The translations under genes and the position numbers were made by a program. This document shows positions 12,591 through 18,672 of a stretch of DNA of 18,672 bases, piece by piece. Positions within the stretch are counted from its first letter, which is position 1. Each line of letters starts with the position of its first letter. The DNA is from Acidaminococcaceae bacterium (lineage in GTDB: Bacteria; Bacillota; Negativicutes; Acidaminococcales; Acidaminococcaceae): the NCBI GenBank assembly GCA_022653215.1, contig JALCSJ010000020.1, positions 1 to 18,672 on the forward strand. The letters are read 5' to 3'. The notes under the pieces were generated by a model. The model did no database searches. It was not told the origin of the DNA and worked only from the letters and a program-made list of their open reading frames with translations.

Positions 12591-13582
12591 TGGAAACACG
12601 TAGTGTAGGATTTTTAGGTTTCGGGAAATATATTCCGGAAAAAGTTTTAACTAATTATGATTTGGAAAAAATGGTTGACACTAGTAACGAATGGATTGTA
12701 GAGCGTACCGGTATCAAAGAACGTCATATTGCGGCTCCTGACCAGGCTACCAGTGATTTAGCCTTTAATGCGGCACAGCAAGCTCTTGTCAATGCGGGCA
12801 TTACAGCAGAAGACTTAGACTGTATAATTGTAGCAACTGTTAGTCCGGATATGCTTTTCCCTTCCACAGCCTGCATTTTGCAAGATAAATTGGGAGCTAA
12901 AAAAGCAGCGGCTTTTGATTTAAGCGCCGGTTGTTCGGGATTTGTCTATGGCAGTGCCGTAGCCAGCCAAATGATTGCCAGCGGTCTTTATAAATATGTT
13001 TTGGTGGTAGGAGCAGAAACACTTTCCAGAATCATGAATTGGAAAGATCGCAATACTTGTGTTCTTTTTGGTGACGGAGCAGGAGCTGCAGTCCTTGGCC
13101 CTGTGGAAAAAGGCTATGGCATTCAAGCTATTGAATTAGGCGCAGAAGGCAAGGGCGGTCCCAGTTTGTATATGCCGGCGGGTGGCTCCAGAAAACCGGC
13201 CAGCCATGAAACTGTGGATGCAGCAGAACATTATATCCATATGAATGGTACCGAAGTATTTAAATTTGCTATTAGAATAATGGTTCGTACAACTAATCAT
13301 CTATTGGAAAAAACAGGCTTAACCAAAGAAGACATTGATTTAATAATACCCCATCAAGCTAACAGCAGAATAGTGGATTCAGCTGCCAAGAGGTTGAAAC
13401 TGACTCCCGATAAAATTATGATTGATTTAGATAAATACGGCAATACTTCCGGCGGTTCCATTCCAATCGCAATGTGTGAAGCTGCGGAACAAGGCCGTTA
13501 CCATAAAGGTGAGAATGTAGTAATAGTTGGATTTGGAGCCGGGCTCACCTGGGCTTCTATGATAATAAAATGGCAAGCATAA
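12590..13582 (+). CDS. fabH: 3-oxoacyl-ACP synthase III FabH
   Basis: Condenses acetyl-CoA or a branched acyl-CoA with malonyl-ACP to start each fatty acid chain. It has 330 residues. The catalytic triad is visible: Cys115 in DLSAGCSGFVYG, His255 in IIPHQANSRI and Asn285 in KYGNTSGGS. The N-terminal GFGKYIPEKVLTN and SNEWIVERTGIKER segments are typical of FabH. The ATG overlaps the plsX stop codon by one base, and GGAGG just upstream serves as ribosome binding site. fabD follows 12 bases later. Primer preference (straight or branched) cannot be read from the sequence. Confidence 0.97.
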   Translation: METRSVGFLGFGKYIPEKVLTNYDLEKMVDTSNEWIVERTGIKERHIAAPDQATSDLAFNAAQQALVNAGITAEDLDCIIVATVSPDMLFPSTACILQDKLGAKKAAAFDLSAGCSGFVYGSAVASQMIASGLYKYVLVVGAETLSRIMNWKDRNTCVLFGDGAGAAVLGPVEKGYGIQAIELGAEGKGGPSLYMPAGGSRKPASHETVDAAEHYIHMNGTEVFKFAIRIMVRTTNHLLEKTGLTKEDIDLIIPHQANSRIVDSAAKRLKLTPDKIMIDLDKYGNTSGGSIPIAMCEAAEQGRYHKGENVVIVGFGAGLTWASMIIKWQA

Positions 13583-13594
13583 GGAGGATTCATA

Positions 13595-14542
13595 ATGAGT
13601 AAAATTGCATTTGTATTCCCTGGACAAGGATCCCAGCATGTAGGTATGATGAAAGAGTTTTATGATAAATATCAGGTAGTAAAAGATGTATTTAAAGAAG
13701 CTGATGATGCCTTGGGCTTTTCTATGACGGATTTGTGTTTCAACGGTCCTGAAGAAGATTTGCGTCTGACCAAAAACACTCAGCCTGCTATTCTGACAGC
13801 CAGCGTTGCTGCCATGAAGGTTTTGGAAGAACGGGGAGTTAGACCTGACATGGCTGCAGGTCATAGTCTGGGTGAATATTCCGCTTTAGTTTGTGCCGGC
13901 GCTATGAGTTTCAGCGATGCAGTAAAAACCGTGCGTAAACGTGGTCAATACATGCAGGAAGCAGTTCCTGTAGGTAAAGGCGCCATGGCTGCTATTATCG
14001 GTCTGGACACAGGTAAGATTGAAGAAATCTGTCAAAATGTTCAGGAGAATATGGGCAAGGCTGTCCAAGCTGTCAACTATAACTGCCCCGGTCAAATTGT
14101 CATTGCCGGAGCTACAGAAGCGGTGCAAAAAGCTGCTGACGAATTAAAAGAAGCCGGTGCTAAAAGAGCTATGCTCTTAGCAGTAAGTGCTCCTTTCCAT
14201 AGTACACTGATGCAGCCTGCCGCTGATAAACTGGCTATTGAACTGCAAAAGGTTGACTTCCATGATGCTAAGATTCCTGTTATTGCTAATGTTACAGCTA
14301 AAAAGGAAACGAAAGTTGATGAGATTCGTGAGCTTTTGGTACAACAGGCCGCTCATCCGGTTATGTGGGAAAGTTCTGTGCGGACCATGCTGGCTGATGA
14401 AGCAGGAATCTTTATCGAAGTAGGACCGGGCAAGGTTTTGACTGGTATGCTCAGGAGAATCGATAAAAAACGTATTGGCTTGAATGTAGAAGATGAAGAA
14501 AGTTTAGAGAAAACTCTTGCTTATTTAAAGGAGGTTAGATAA
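13595..14542 (+). CDS. fabD: Malonyl-CoA:ACP transacylase FabD
   Basis: Transfers malonyl from CoA to AcpP, making the extender for FabH and FabF. It has 315 residues, normal. FPGQGSQHVGM (8-18) is the N-terminal signature. The nucleophile is Ser91 in GHSLGEYSAL, Arg116 binds the malonyl carboxylate, and His202 in SAPFHSTLM is the catalytic base. AAGGAGG lies 7 bases upstream of the ATG. The end of the gene contains the AAAGGAGGT ribosome binding site of fabG, which starts one base after the stop. It uses the same malonyl-CoA pool that FapR senses. Confidence 0.97.
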   Translation: MSKIAFVFPGQGSQHVGMMKEFYDKYQVVKDVFKEADDALGFSMTDLCFNGPEEDLRLTKNTQPAILTASVAAMKVLEERGVRPDMAAGHSLGEYSALVCAGAMSFSDAVKTVRKRGQYMQEAVPVGKGAMAAIIGLDTGKIEEICQNVQENMGKAVQAVNYNCPGQIVIAGATEAVQKAADELKEAGAKRAMLLAVSAPFHSTLMQPAADKLAIELQKVDFHDAKIPVIANVTAKKETKVDEIRELLVQQAAHPVMWESSVRTMLADEAGIFIEVGPGKVLTGMLRRIDKKRIGLNVEDEESLEKTLAYLKEVR

Positions 14543-14543
14543 A

Positions 14544-15287
14544 ATGGCTCTAGAGGGAAAAGTTGCTTTAGTAACAGGTGCTTCTCGTGGTATCGGTCGA
14601 GCTATTGCCTTGACGTTAGCGAAAAATGGCGCAGATGTTGCTATCAATTTTGCCGGTAATGTAGCGGCTGCCGAAGAGGTAGCTAAAGAGATTACAGATA
14701 TGGGCAGAAAAGCTATCCTAGTACAGGGCAGTGTTGCTGATTTTGCAACATGTCAGGAAATGGTGGCTAAAGTTATTGCCGAATTAGGCAAGGTAGATAT
14801 TTTAGTTAATAATGCAGGTATTACAAGAGATGGACTTCTTATGCGTATGAGCAGTGAAGACTGGGATGCAGTTCTCACTACAAACCTAAAAGGTGTTTTC
14901 AATTGTACTAAAGCTGTTATTAAACCTATGATGAAGCAAAGAAGTGGCAAAATAGTAAATATGGCCTCTGTAGTCGGAGAAACCGGCAACCCTGGTCAAG
15001 CAAACTATGCAGCTGCCAAGGCCGGTGTTATTGGTTTTACCAAAACAATAGCCAAGGAAATTGCTTCTCGTGGTATAAATGTTAATGCGGTAGCGCCTGG
15101 GTTTGTTGCTACTGATATGACCAAAGTCCTTCCCGATAAGGTGAAGGAAGCTATGGCCGCCGGTATTCCTTTAGGACGTGCCGGTGACCCTCAAGATATT
15201 GCCAATGCAGTTTTGTTTTTAGTTTCAGACAATGCTGCTTATATAACCGGTCAGGTTTTAAACGTGGACGGTGGCATGGTAATGTAG
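14544..15287 (+). CDS. fabG: 3-oxoacyl-ACP reductase FabG
   Basis: NADPH-dependent reduction of 3-ketoacyl-ACP in the elongation cycle. A short-chain dehydrogenase of 247 residues. The cofactor loop TGASRGIG is at 11-18 and NNAG at 89-92. The catalytic residues are Asn114, Ser142 (ASVVG), Tyr155 and Lys159 (YAAAK), and the VDGGMVM C-terminus is typical of FabG. A strong ribosome binding site lies inside the end of fabD, indicating translational coupling. acpP starts 39 bases downstream. Confidence 0.97.
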   Translation: MALEGKVALVTGASRGIGRAIALTLAKNGADVAINFAGNVAAAEEVAKEITDMGRKAILVQGSVADFATCQEMVAKVIAELGKVDILVNNAGITRDGLLMRMSSEDWDAVLTTNLKGVFNCTKAVIKPMMKQRSGKIVNMASVVGETGNPGQANYAAAKAGVIGFTKTIAKEIASRGINVNAVAPGFVATDMTKVLPDKVKEAMAAGIPLGRAGDPQDIANAVLFLVSDNAAYITGQVLNVDGGMVM

Positions 15288-15326
15288 TTTTTAAAGCCAG
15301 AAATTAGTGGAAGGGGGTGAACTGAG

Positions 15327-15563
15327 ATGAGCGAACAAAGTACATTTGACAAAGTTAAAGCTATCACCGTTGAACAATTAAGCGTTGCTCCTGAAGATGT
15401 AAAGATGGAGTCTACTTTTATCGATGATTTGGGAGCTGACTCTCTGGATATTGTTGAATTAATCATGGCTTTTGAGGAAGAATTCAACACTGAAATTCCT
15501 GATGAAGTAGCTGAAAAGATTCGTACTGTAAAAGATGCAGTTGAATTGCTGGATAAGAAATAA
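15327..15563 (+). CDS. acpP: Acyl carrier protein AcpP
   Basis: A 78-residue acidic carrier of growing acyl chains. Ser39 in the invariant GADSLD motif is the site for 4'-phosphopantetheine, which derives from CoA made via the CoaD step. The four-helix ACP pattern is intact. A strong AAGGGGGTGA ribosome binding site precedes the ATG. The gene is followed by a 15-bp hairpin before the fabK-like gene, which may allow AcpP to be made in excess of the downstream enzymes. Confidence 0.98.
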   Translation: MSEQSTFDKVKAITVEQLSVAPEDVKMESTFIDDLGADSLDIVELIMAFEEEFNTEIPDEVAEKIRTVKDAVELLDKK

Positions 15564-15581
15564 TCTATTGATTATTTTTGC

Positions 15582-15616
15582 ATTTCGGAAGGTCCCTGTC
15601 AGGGACTTTCCGAAAT
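15582..15616 (+). other. Intercistronic hairpin between acpP and the fabK-like gene
   Basis: Arms 15582-15596 and 15602-15616 form 15 pairs (one G-U) around loop TGTCA. Only a weak T run follows, so it is at best a partial terminator. It could equally be an mRNA stabiliser or a processing site. It is the only strong hairpin inside the operon that I found. Confidence 0.6.
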
Positions 15617-15654
15617 TTATCCATGAATGTGAATCCTGAAATGGGGGATATTTG

Positions 15655-16605
15655 TTGAATTTACCAGTGCTGAAAATAGGAAATAAAACAGCAGCCGTTC
15701 CAATCGTTCAAGGCGGTATGGCAATTAGGTTGTCTACAGCTCGCTTGGCAGGTACTGTGGCCAAAGAGGGCGGCGTAGGATTAGTTGCCGCTTCCGGACT
15801 TCCTTTTGACCAATTACGAAAAGAAATCAGATTGGCCAGGAAGATTTCTGAGGGTAACGGGCTCATAGGTATTAACGTAATGGTAGCAGCCAAGGCTTTT
15901 AAAGGGCTGATTACTACTGCTGCACAAGAAAAGGTTGACTTAATTGTAGCAGGCGCCGGATTTTCAAGAGATATGTTTGCTGTAGGCAAGGAATATAATG
16001 TTCCTATTGTGCCTATTGTTTCCTATGCCAAATTAGCTAAAATTTCCGAACGGCTGGGTGCTTCCGCCATTGTAGTAGAAGGTACTGAAGCAGGTGGACA
16101 TTTGGGAACACAAAGATCAATTAAAGATATTCTGCCGGAAATTCTCTCGGTAGTTAATATACCTGTCATTGCTGCCGGTGGCGCTATTACAGGCAGTGAC
16201 GTGGCAGATCTATATAAGCTGGGTGCCAGCGGAGTACAAATGGGCAGCAGGTTTGCTGCCAGCGAAGAGTCCAATGGTTCACCTTTCTTAAAAGAAGTTT
16301 ATTTGAAAATGACCAAGGATGATGTGGTTCAGATAGACAGTCCGGTAGGACTGAAAGGCAGAGCAGTACTAACTCCTTTTTCTAAATCGATTTTGGAAGG
16401 ACATCCTATGAAACCGGTAGGATGTGATGGCTGTCTAAAACATTGCTCCAGAAAATTCTGTATTATCAGAGCCTTAACCAGAGCTCAACAGGGCGATGTG
16501 GAAACCGGCCTGGTATTTACAGGAGCTAATATGTGGAAGATTAAAGAAATCCTTCCTGTACATGAGATTTTCAGAAGGTTAAAAGCAGAACTTGCTCAAA
16601 TATAA
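15655..16605 (+). CDS. FabK-like FMN-dependent enoyl-ACP reductase / nitronate monooxygenase family
   Basis: A 316-residue FMN-binding TIM-barrel protein between acpP and fabF, the usual place of fabK, the enoyl-ACP reductase II that completes each elongation cycle. PIVQGGMA (16-23) starts the barrel. VEGTEAGGHLGT (141-152) carries His149 at the position of the FabK/NMO catalytic His. IPVIAAGGAI and GVQMGSRFAA (169-178, 193-202) are the FMN phosphate loops. The C-terminal part has a CxxCxxxCxxxxC set (Cys257, 260, 264, 269), seen in some clostridial nitronate-monooxygenase-like proteins but not in textbook FabK. Start: tandem TTG codons at 15652 and 15655 follow GGGGG; 15655 has better spacing and gives MNLPVLKIG. 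Context favours enoyl reductase; family alone does not decide. Confidence 0.75.
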   Translation: MNLPVLKIGNKTAAVPIVQGGMAIRLSTARLAGTVAKEGGVGLVAASGLPFDQLRKEIRLARKISEGNGLIGINVMVAAKAFKGLITTAAQEKVDLIVAGAGFSRDMFAVGKEYNVPIVPIVSYAKLAKISERLGASAIVVEGTEAGGHLGTQRSIKDILPEILSVVNIPVIAAGGAITGSDVADLYKLGASGVQMGSRFAASEESNGSPFLKEVYLKMTKDDVVQIDSPVGLKGRAVLTPFSKSILEGHPMKPVGCDGCLKHCSRKFCIIRALTRAQQGDVETGLVFTGANMWKIKEILPVHEIFRRLKAELAQI

Positions 16606-16621
16606 ACGAGAGGTGATTCAT

Positions 16622-17869
16622 TTGAAGAGGCGAGTAGTAGTTACCGGTCTAAGTGCGATTACTCCTATTGGTATTGGTAAGGATGAATTTTGGAATAATC
16701 TGGTTGCCGGCAAATCCGGTATTAGTCTGATTACCCAATTTGATACCACGGATTTTGCTTGTAAGATTGCAGGCGAAGTTAAGAATTTTGATTTTAATAA
16801 TTATGGTGATAAAAAAGAAGGAAAAAGAATGGACCGAGTTACACAATTTGCTGTAGCTGCGGCGAAATTGGCTATTGAGGATGCTAAGTTGGATATTACC
16901 AAGGAAGAACCGGTTCGCGTAGGTGTCTGCGTAGGTTCAGGTATTGGCGGTATGCACACTTTTATTGAGCAATCCCAAAAGTTCTTTGAAAAAGGTCCGG
17001 GACGTGTGAGTCCTTTCTTTATTCCTATGGAAATTCCTAATATGCCTGCAGGACAAATCGCTATTAATTTTGGCCTGAAAGGTCCAAACACAGCAATTGT
17101 TACTGCCTGTGCTACAGGAACTAACTGTATCGGTGATGCACTTCGTACTATTCAATACGGGGATGCTGATGTAATGCTAGCCGGCGGTACTGAGGCCGCG
17201 ATTTCTACTTTGGCTGTGGCCGGTTTTGAAAACATGAAGGCTTTATCTCGTAATAATGAGCATCCTGAAGAAGCTTCCTGTCCTTTTGATAAGAAACGCA
17301 GCGGCTTTGTTATGGGTGAGGGCGCCGGTATTATTGTCCTGGAAGAATTAGAGCATGCCAAAAAGCGTGGTGCTCACATTTATGCTGAACTCATTGGTTT
17401 TGCCATGAATTCCGATGCTTACCATATTACAGCTCCGGATCCCAGCGGTGTAATGCCTGCTGAGTGTATGCTCCAATGCATTAAGGATGCAGGAATTGAG
17501 CCTGCTGAGGTTAATTATGTTAACGCTCATGGCACTTCTACTCATAGAAATGATTTAAACGAAACTTTGGCCTGCAAGAAGATTTTCGGCGACAGAGCTA
17601 AACAAGTTCCTATTAGTTCCAATAAATCCATGACCGGGCATTTACTTGGTGCTGCCGGTGGTGTAGAGGCCGTAGCTACTTGTCTGACCATTGCCAATGA
17701 TTTGATTCCGCCTACTATCAATTATACCGAACCGGATTTAGAAGAAGGCATGGATTTGGATTATGTTCCTAATGTAGCCCGTAAGGCCGTTGTTAATGTG
17801 GCATTAAGCAACAATTTCGGTTTTGGCGGACACAATGCGACCATTGCTTTTAAAAAATACAAGGAATAG
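16622..17869 (+). CDS. fabF: 3-oxoacyl-ACP synthase II FabF
   Basis: Elongating condensing enzyme: acyl-ACP + malonyl-ACP to 3-ketoacyl-ACP, and usually the enzyme tuning chain length and unsaturation. It has 415 residues. The catalytic residues fall at the canonical numbers: Cys163 in TACATGTN, His303 in NAHGTST and His340 in KSMTGHLLGAAGG. The start is TTG at 16622, giving MKRRVVVTG, with GAGGTGA 5-6 bases upstream; the in-frame Met at 16592 lies inside the preceding gene and has no such site. rnc follows 10 bases after the stop. Confidence 0.97.
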   Translation: MKRRVVVTGLSAITPIGIGKDEFWNNLVAGKSGISLITQFDTTDFACKIAGEVKNFDFNNYGDKKEGKRMDRVTQFAVAAAKLAIEDAKLDITKEEPVRVGVCVGSGIGGMHTFIEQSQKFFEKGPGRVSPFFIPMEIPNMPAGQIAINFGLKGPNTAIVTACATGTNCIGDALRTIQYGDADVMLAGGTEAAISTLAVAGFENMKALSRNNEHPEEASCPFDKKRSGFVMGEGAGIIVLEELEHAKKRGAHIYAELIGFAMNSDAYHITAPDPSGVMPAECMLQCIKDAGIEPAEVNYVNAHGTSTHRNDLNETLACKKIFGDRAKQVPISSNKSMTGHLLGAAGGVEAVATCLTIANDLIPPTINYTEPDLEEGMDLDYVPNVARKAVVNVALSNNFGFGGHNATIAFKKYKE

Positions 17870-17879
17870 GTAAGATATA

Positions 17880-18584
17880 ATGAACAAGAGACGCAGAGAG
17901 GCTTTGCTAAAGTTTTGTGCTTCTTTGCAGCTGGAGATGGATGACATAGAGCTGCTTAATGTGGCTCTAACTCATACTTCCTATGCTTATGAGGCTAAGG
18001 TTAAACCTAGGCCTGAATATAATCAGCGACTGGAATTTCTTGGAGACTCAGTACTTAGTTTAGTGGTTAGCACCTATATTTATGATAAGTACACGACTAA
18101 GGACGAGGGCTATTTATCCAAGCTAAGAGCTTTTTTGGTCTGTGAGGGCACACTGGCATATCTGGCAAATGGTATTAATCTGGGTGACTATTTGCTCTTG
18201 GGTAAGGGTGAACTAAACCTTAACGGAGAGCACAATCCTTCGATTTTAGCAGATGCTTTTGAGGCTGTAATCGGTGCTTATTATTTGGCAGCAGGTTTGT
18301 CTAAGGTAGAAAAGTTCTTGTATGATGTTATGCTGAAAAACATTGACGAGCTGGCAAAAGATGGTCTCGAGCTGGATTACAAGACCAGGCTTCAGGAAAA
18401 GGTCCAGAAGCAGGGTGTGGCTGAGATTGCTTACGAAGAACTTTCAGCTCAGGGTCCTGCCCATGCCAAGACTTTTACTATGCGGGTTTTAATCAATGGT
18501 AAGGAGTTTGGCACAGGTTCCGGTCATAGCAAAAAAGAAGCAGAGCAACAGGCGGCCAAGAAAACTTTGGAAGCTATAAAGTAA
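17880..18584 (+). CDS. rnc: Ribonuclease III
   Basis: Double-strand-specific endoribonuclease that processes rRNA precursors and structured mRNAs. It has 234 residues. The signature NQRLEFLGDSVLSLVV (48-63) contains Glu52 and Asp56; Asp125 and Glu128 in LADAFEAVIGA complete the metal site. Residues about 164-233 are the double-stranded-RNA-binding domain, with the GSGHSKKEAEQQAAKKTLE ending. The ribosome binding site is weak (AGGTAAG), which may keep expression low. It is the last gene of the fab unit, as in B. subtilis, but smc does not follow directly: a terminator and a palindromic repeat do. Confidence 0.97.
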   Translation: MNKRRREALLKFCASLQLEMDDIELLNVALTHTSYAYEAKVKPRPEYNQRLEFLGDSVLSLVVSTYIYDKYTTKDEGYLSKLRAFLVCEGTLAYLANGINLGDYLLLGKGELNLNGEHNPSILADAFEAVIGAYYLAAGLSKVEKFLYDVMLKNIDELAKDGLELDYKTRLQEKVQKQGVAEIAYEELSAQGPAHAKTFTMRVLINGKEFGTGSGHSKKEAEQQAAKKTLEAIK

Positions 18585-18585
18585 C

Positions 18586-18617
18586 AAAAGACAGCTGAGG
18601 AATCAGCTGTCTTTTAT
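18586..18617 (+). terminator. Terminator of the fab-rnc operon
   Basis: A perfect 13-bp stem, AAAAGACAGCTGA (18586-18598) with its complement (18603-18615), closed by a GGAA tetraloop, immediately after the rnc stop. The trailing T run is short (four T inside the stem), but position and symmetry are convincing. Confidence 0.85.
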
Positions 18618-18627
18618 AGTATGAGCG

Positions 18628-18672
18628 TCGCCAAAAGTGACAGGCACCAATGGCGATGATTTCGCCATTGGT
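18628..18672. repeat. Palindromic repeat truncated by the window edge
   Basis: ACCAATGGCGA (18646-18656) and TCGCCATTGGT (18662-18672) are perfect 11-bp arms around TGATT. TCGCCA at 18628-18633 can alternatively pair with TGGCGA at 18651-18656. The block GTGACAGGCACC precedes the left arm, so the palindrome may continue beyond the edge. It looks like a REP- or MITE-type intergenic repeat; the other half is outside the window. Confidence 0.55.

Noticed and set aside
13427..13864. 145-residue minus-strand reading frame
   Set aside because: It lies antisense to the fabH 3' end and the fabD start, both of which have full catalytic motifs and good ribosome binding sites; it shows no recognisable family.
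1..18672. CRISPR array, prophage, toxin-antitoxin or defence system
   Set aside because: No direct-repeat array, integrase, capsid, nuclease or small toxin-like gene pair was found; nearly all coding space is housekeeping genes.

Overview
This window reads as a chromosomal housekeeping segment from a moderately AT-rich member of the Firmicutes. A FapR regulator at the head of a fatty-acid cluster, and the rsmD-coaD and tmcAL(ylbM)...yceD(ylbN)-rpmF order known from the Bacillus ylb region, both point there. The gene mix fits the Negativicutes best (a Phascolarctobacterium/Acidaminococcus-type anaerobe); that placement is an inference from gene content and is not proven. There are no transposases, CRISPR arrays, prophage genes or rRNA genes, and no gene-free stretch exceeds 300 bases.

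Layout. 1-1.7 kb: the 3' part of ftsY, then a flavodoxin/two-cluster ferredoxin fusion. 1.7-2.0 kb: a GC-rich, highly structured non-coding stretch, a long bidirectional terminator hairpin, and a tRNA-Pro(CGG) gene on the minus strand. 2.0-3.6 kb (minus): an exported or membrane-anchored DUF4127 protein. 3.7-5.4 kb: rsmD, coaD and a coiled-coil DivIVA/ATP-synthase-b-like protein, ending in a terminator that closely resembles the one near the tRNA. 5.5-7.4 kb: a long family C69 dipeptidase, overlapping tail-to-tail with tmcAL (minus, 7.3-8.6 kb). tmcAL is divergent from ackA (8.8-10.0 kb). 10.0-10.8 kb: yceD (DUF177)-rpmF behind a consensus sigma-A promoter and closed by a UUCG-loop terminator.

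10.9-18.6 kb is one fatty-acid/phospholipid operon: fapR-plsX-fabH-fabD-fabG-acpP-(hairpin)-fabK-like-fabF-rnc, ending in a terminator. Its promoter is followed immediately by a perfect 7-3-7 inverted repeat that looks like a FapR operator, so malonyl-CoA sensing by FapR probably controls the whole unit. PlsX starts phospholipid acyl transfer. FabD and FabH initiate and FabF/FabG elongate on AcpP, and the FMN TIM-barrel protein is the only candidate enoyl-ACP reductase in the window. No fabZ or acc genes are present here. The last bases enter a palindromic repeat that the window edge truncates.

I do not see a clearly new multi-gene system. The best leads are the structured RNA-like region at 1.7-1.87 kb with mutually exclusive pairings, the repeated terminator hairpin family, the cysteine-rich enoyl-reductase-like protein, the acpP-fabK hairpin, and the truncated palindrome at the end.
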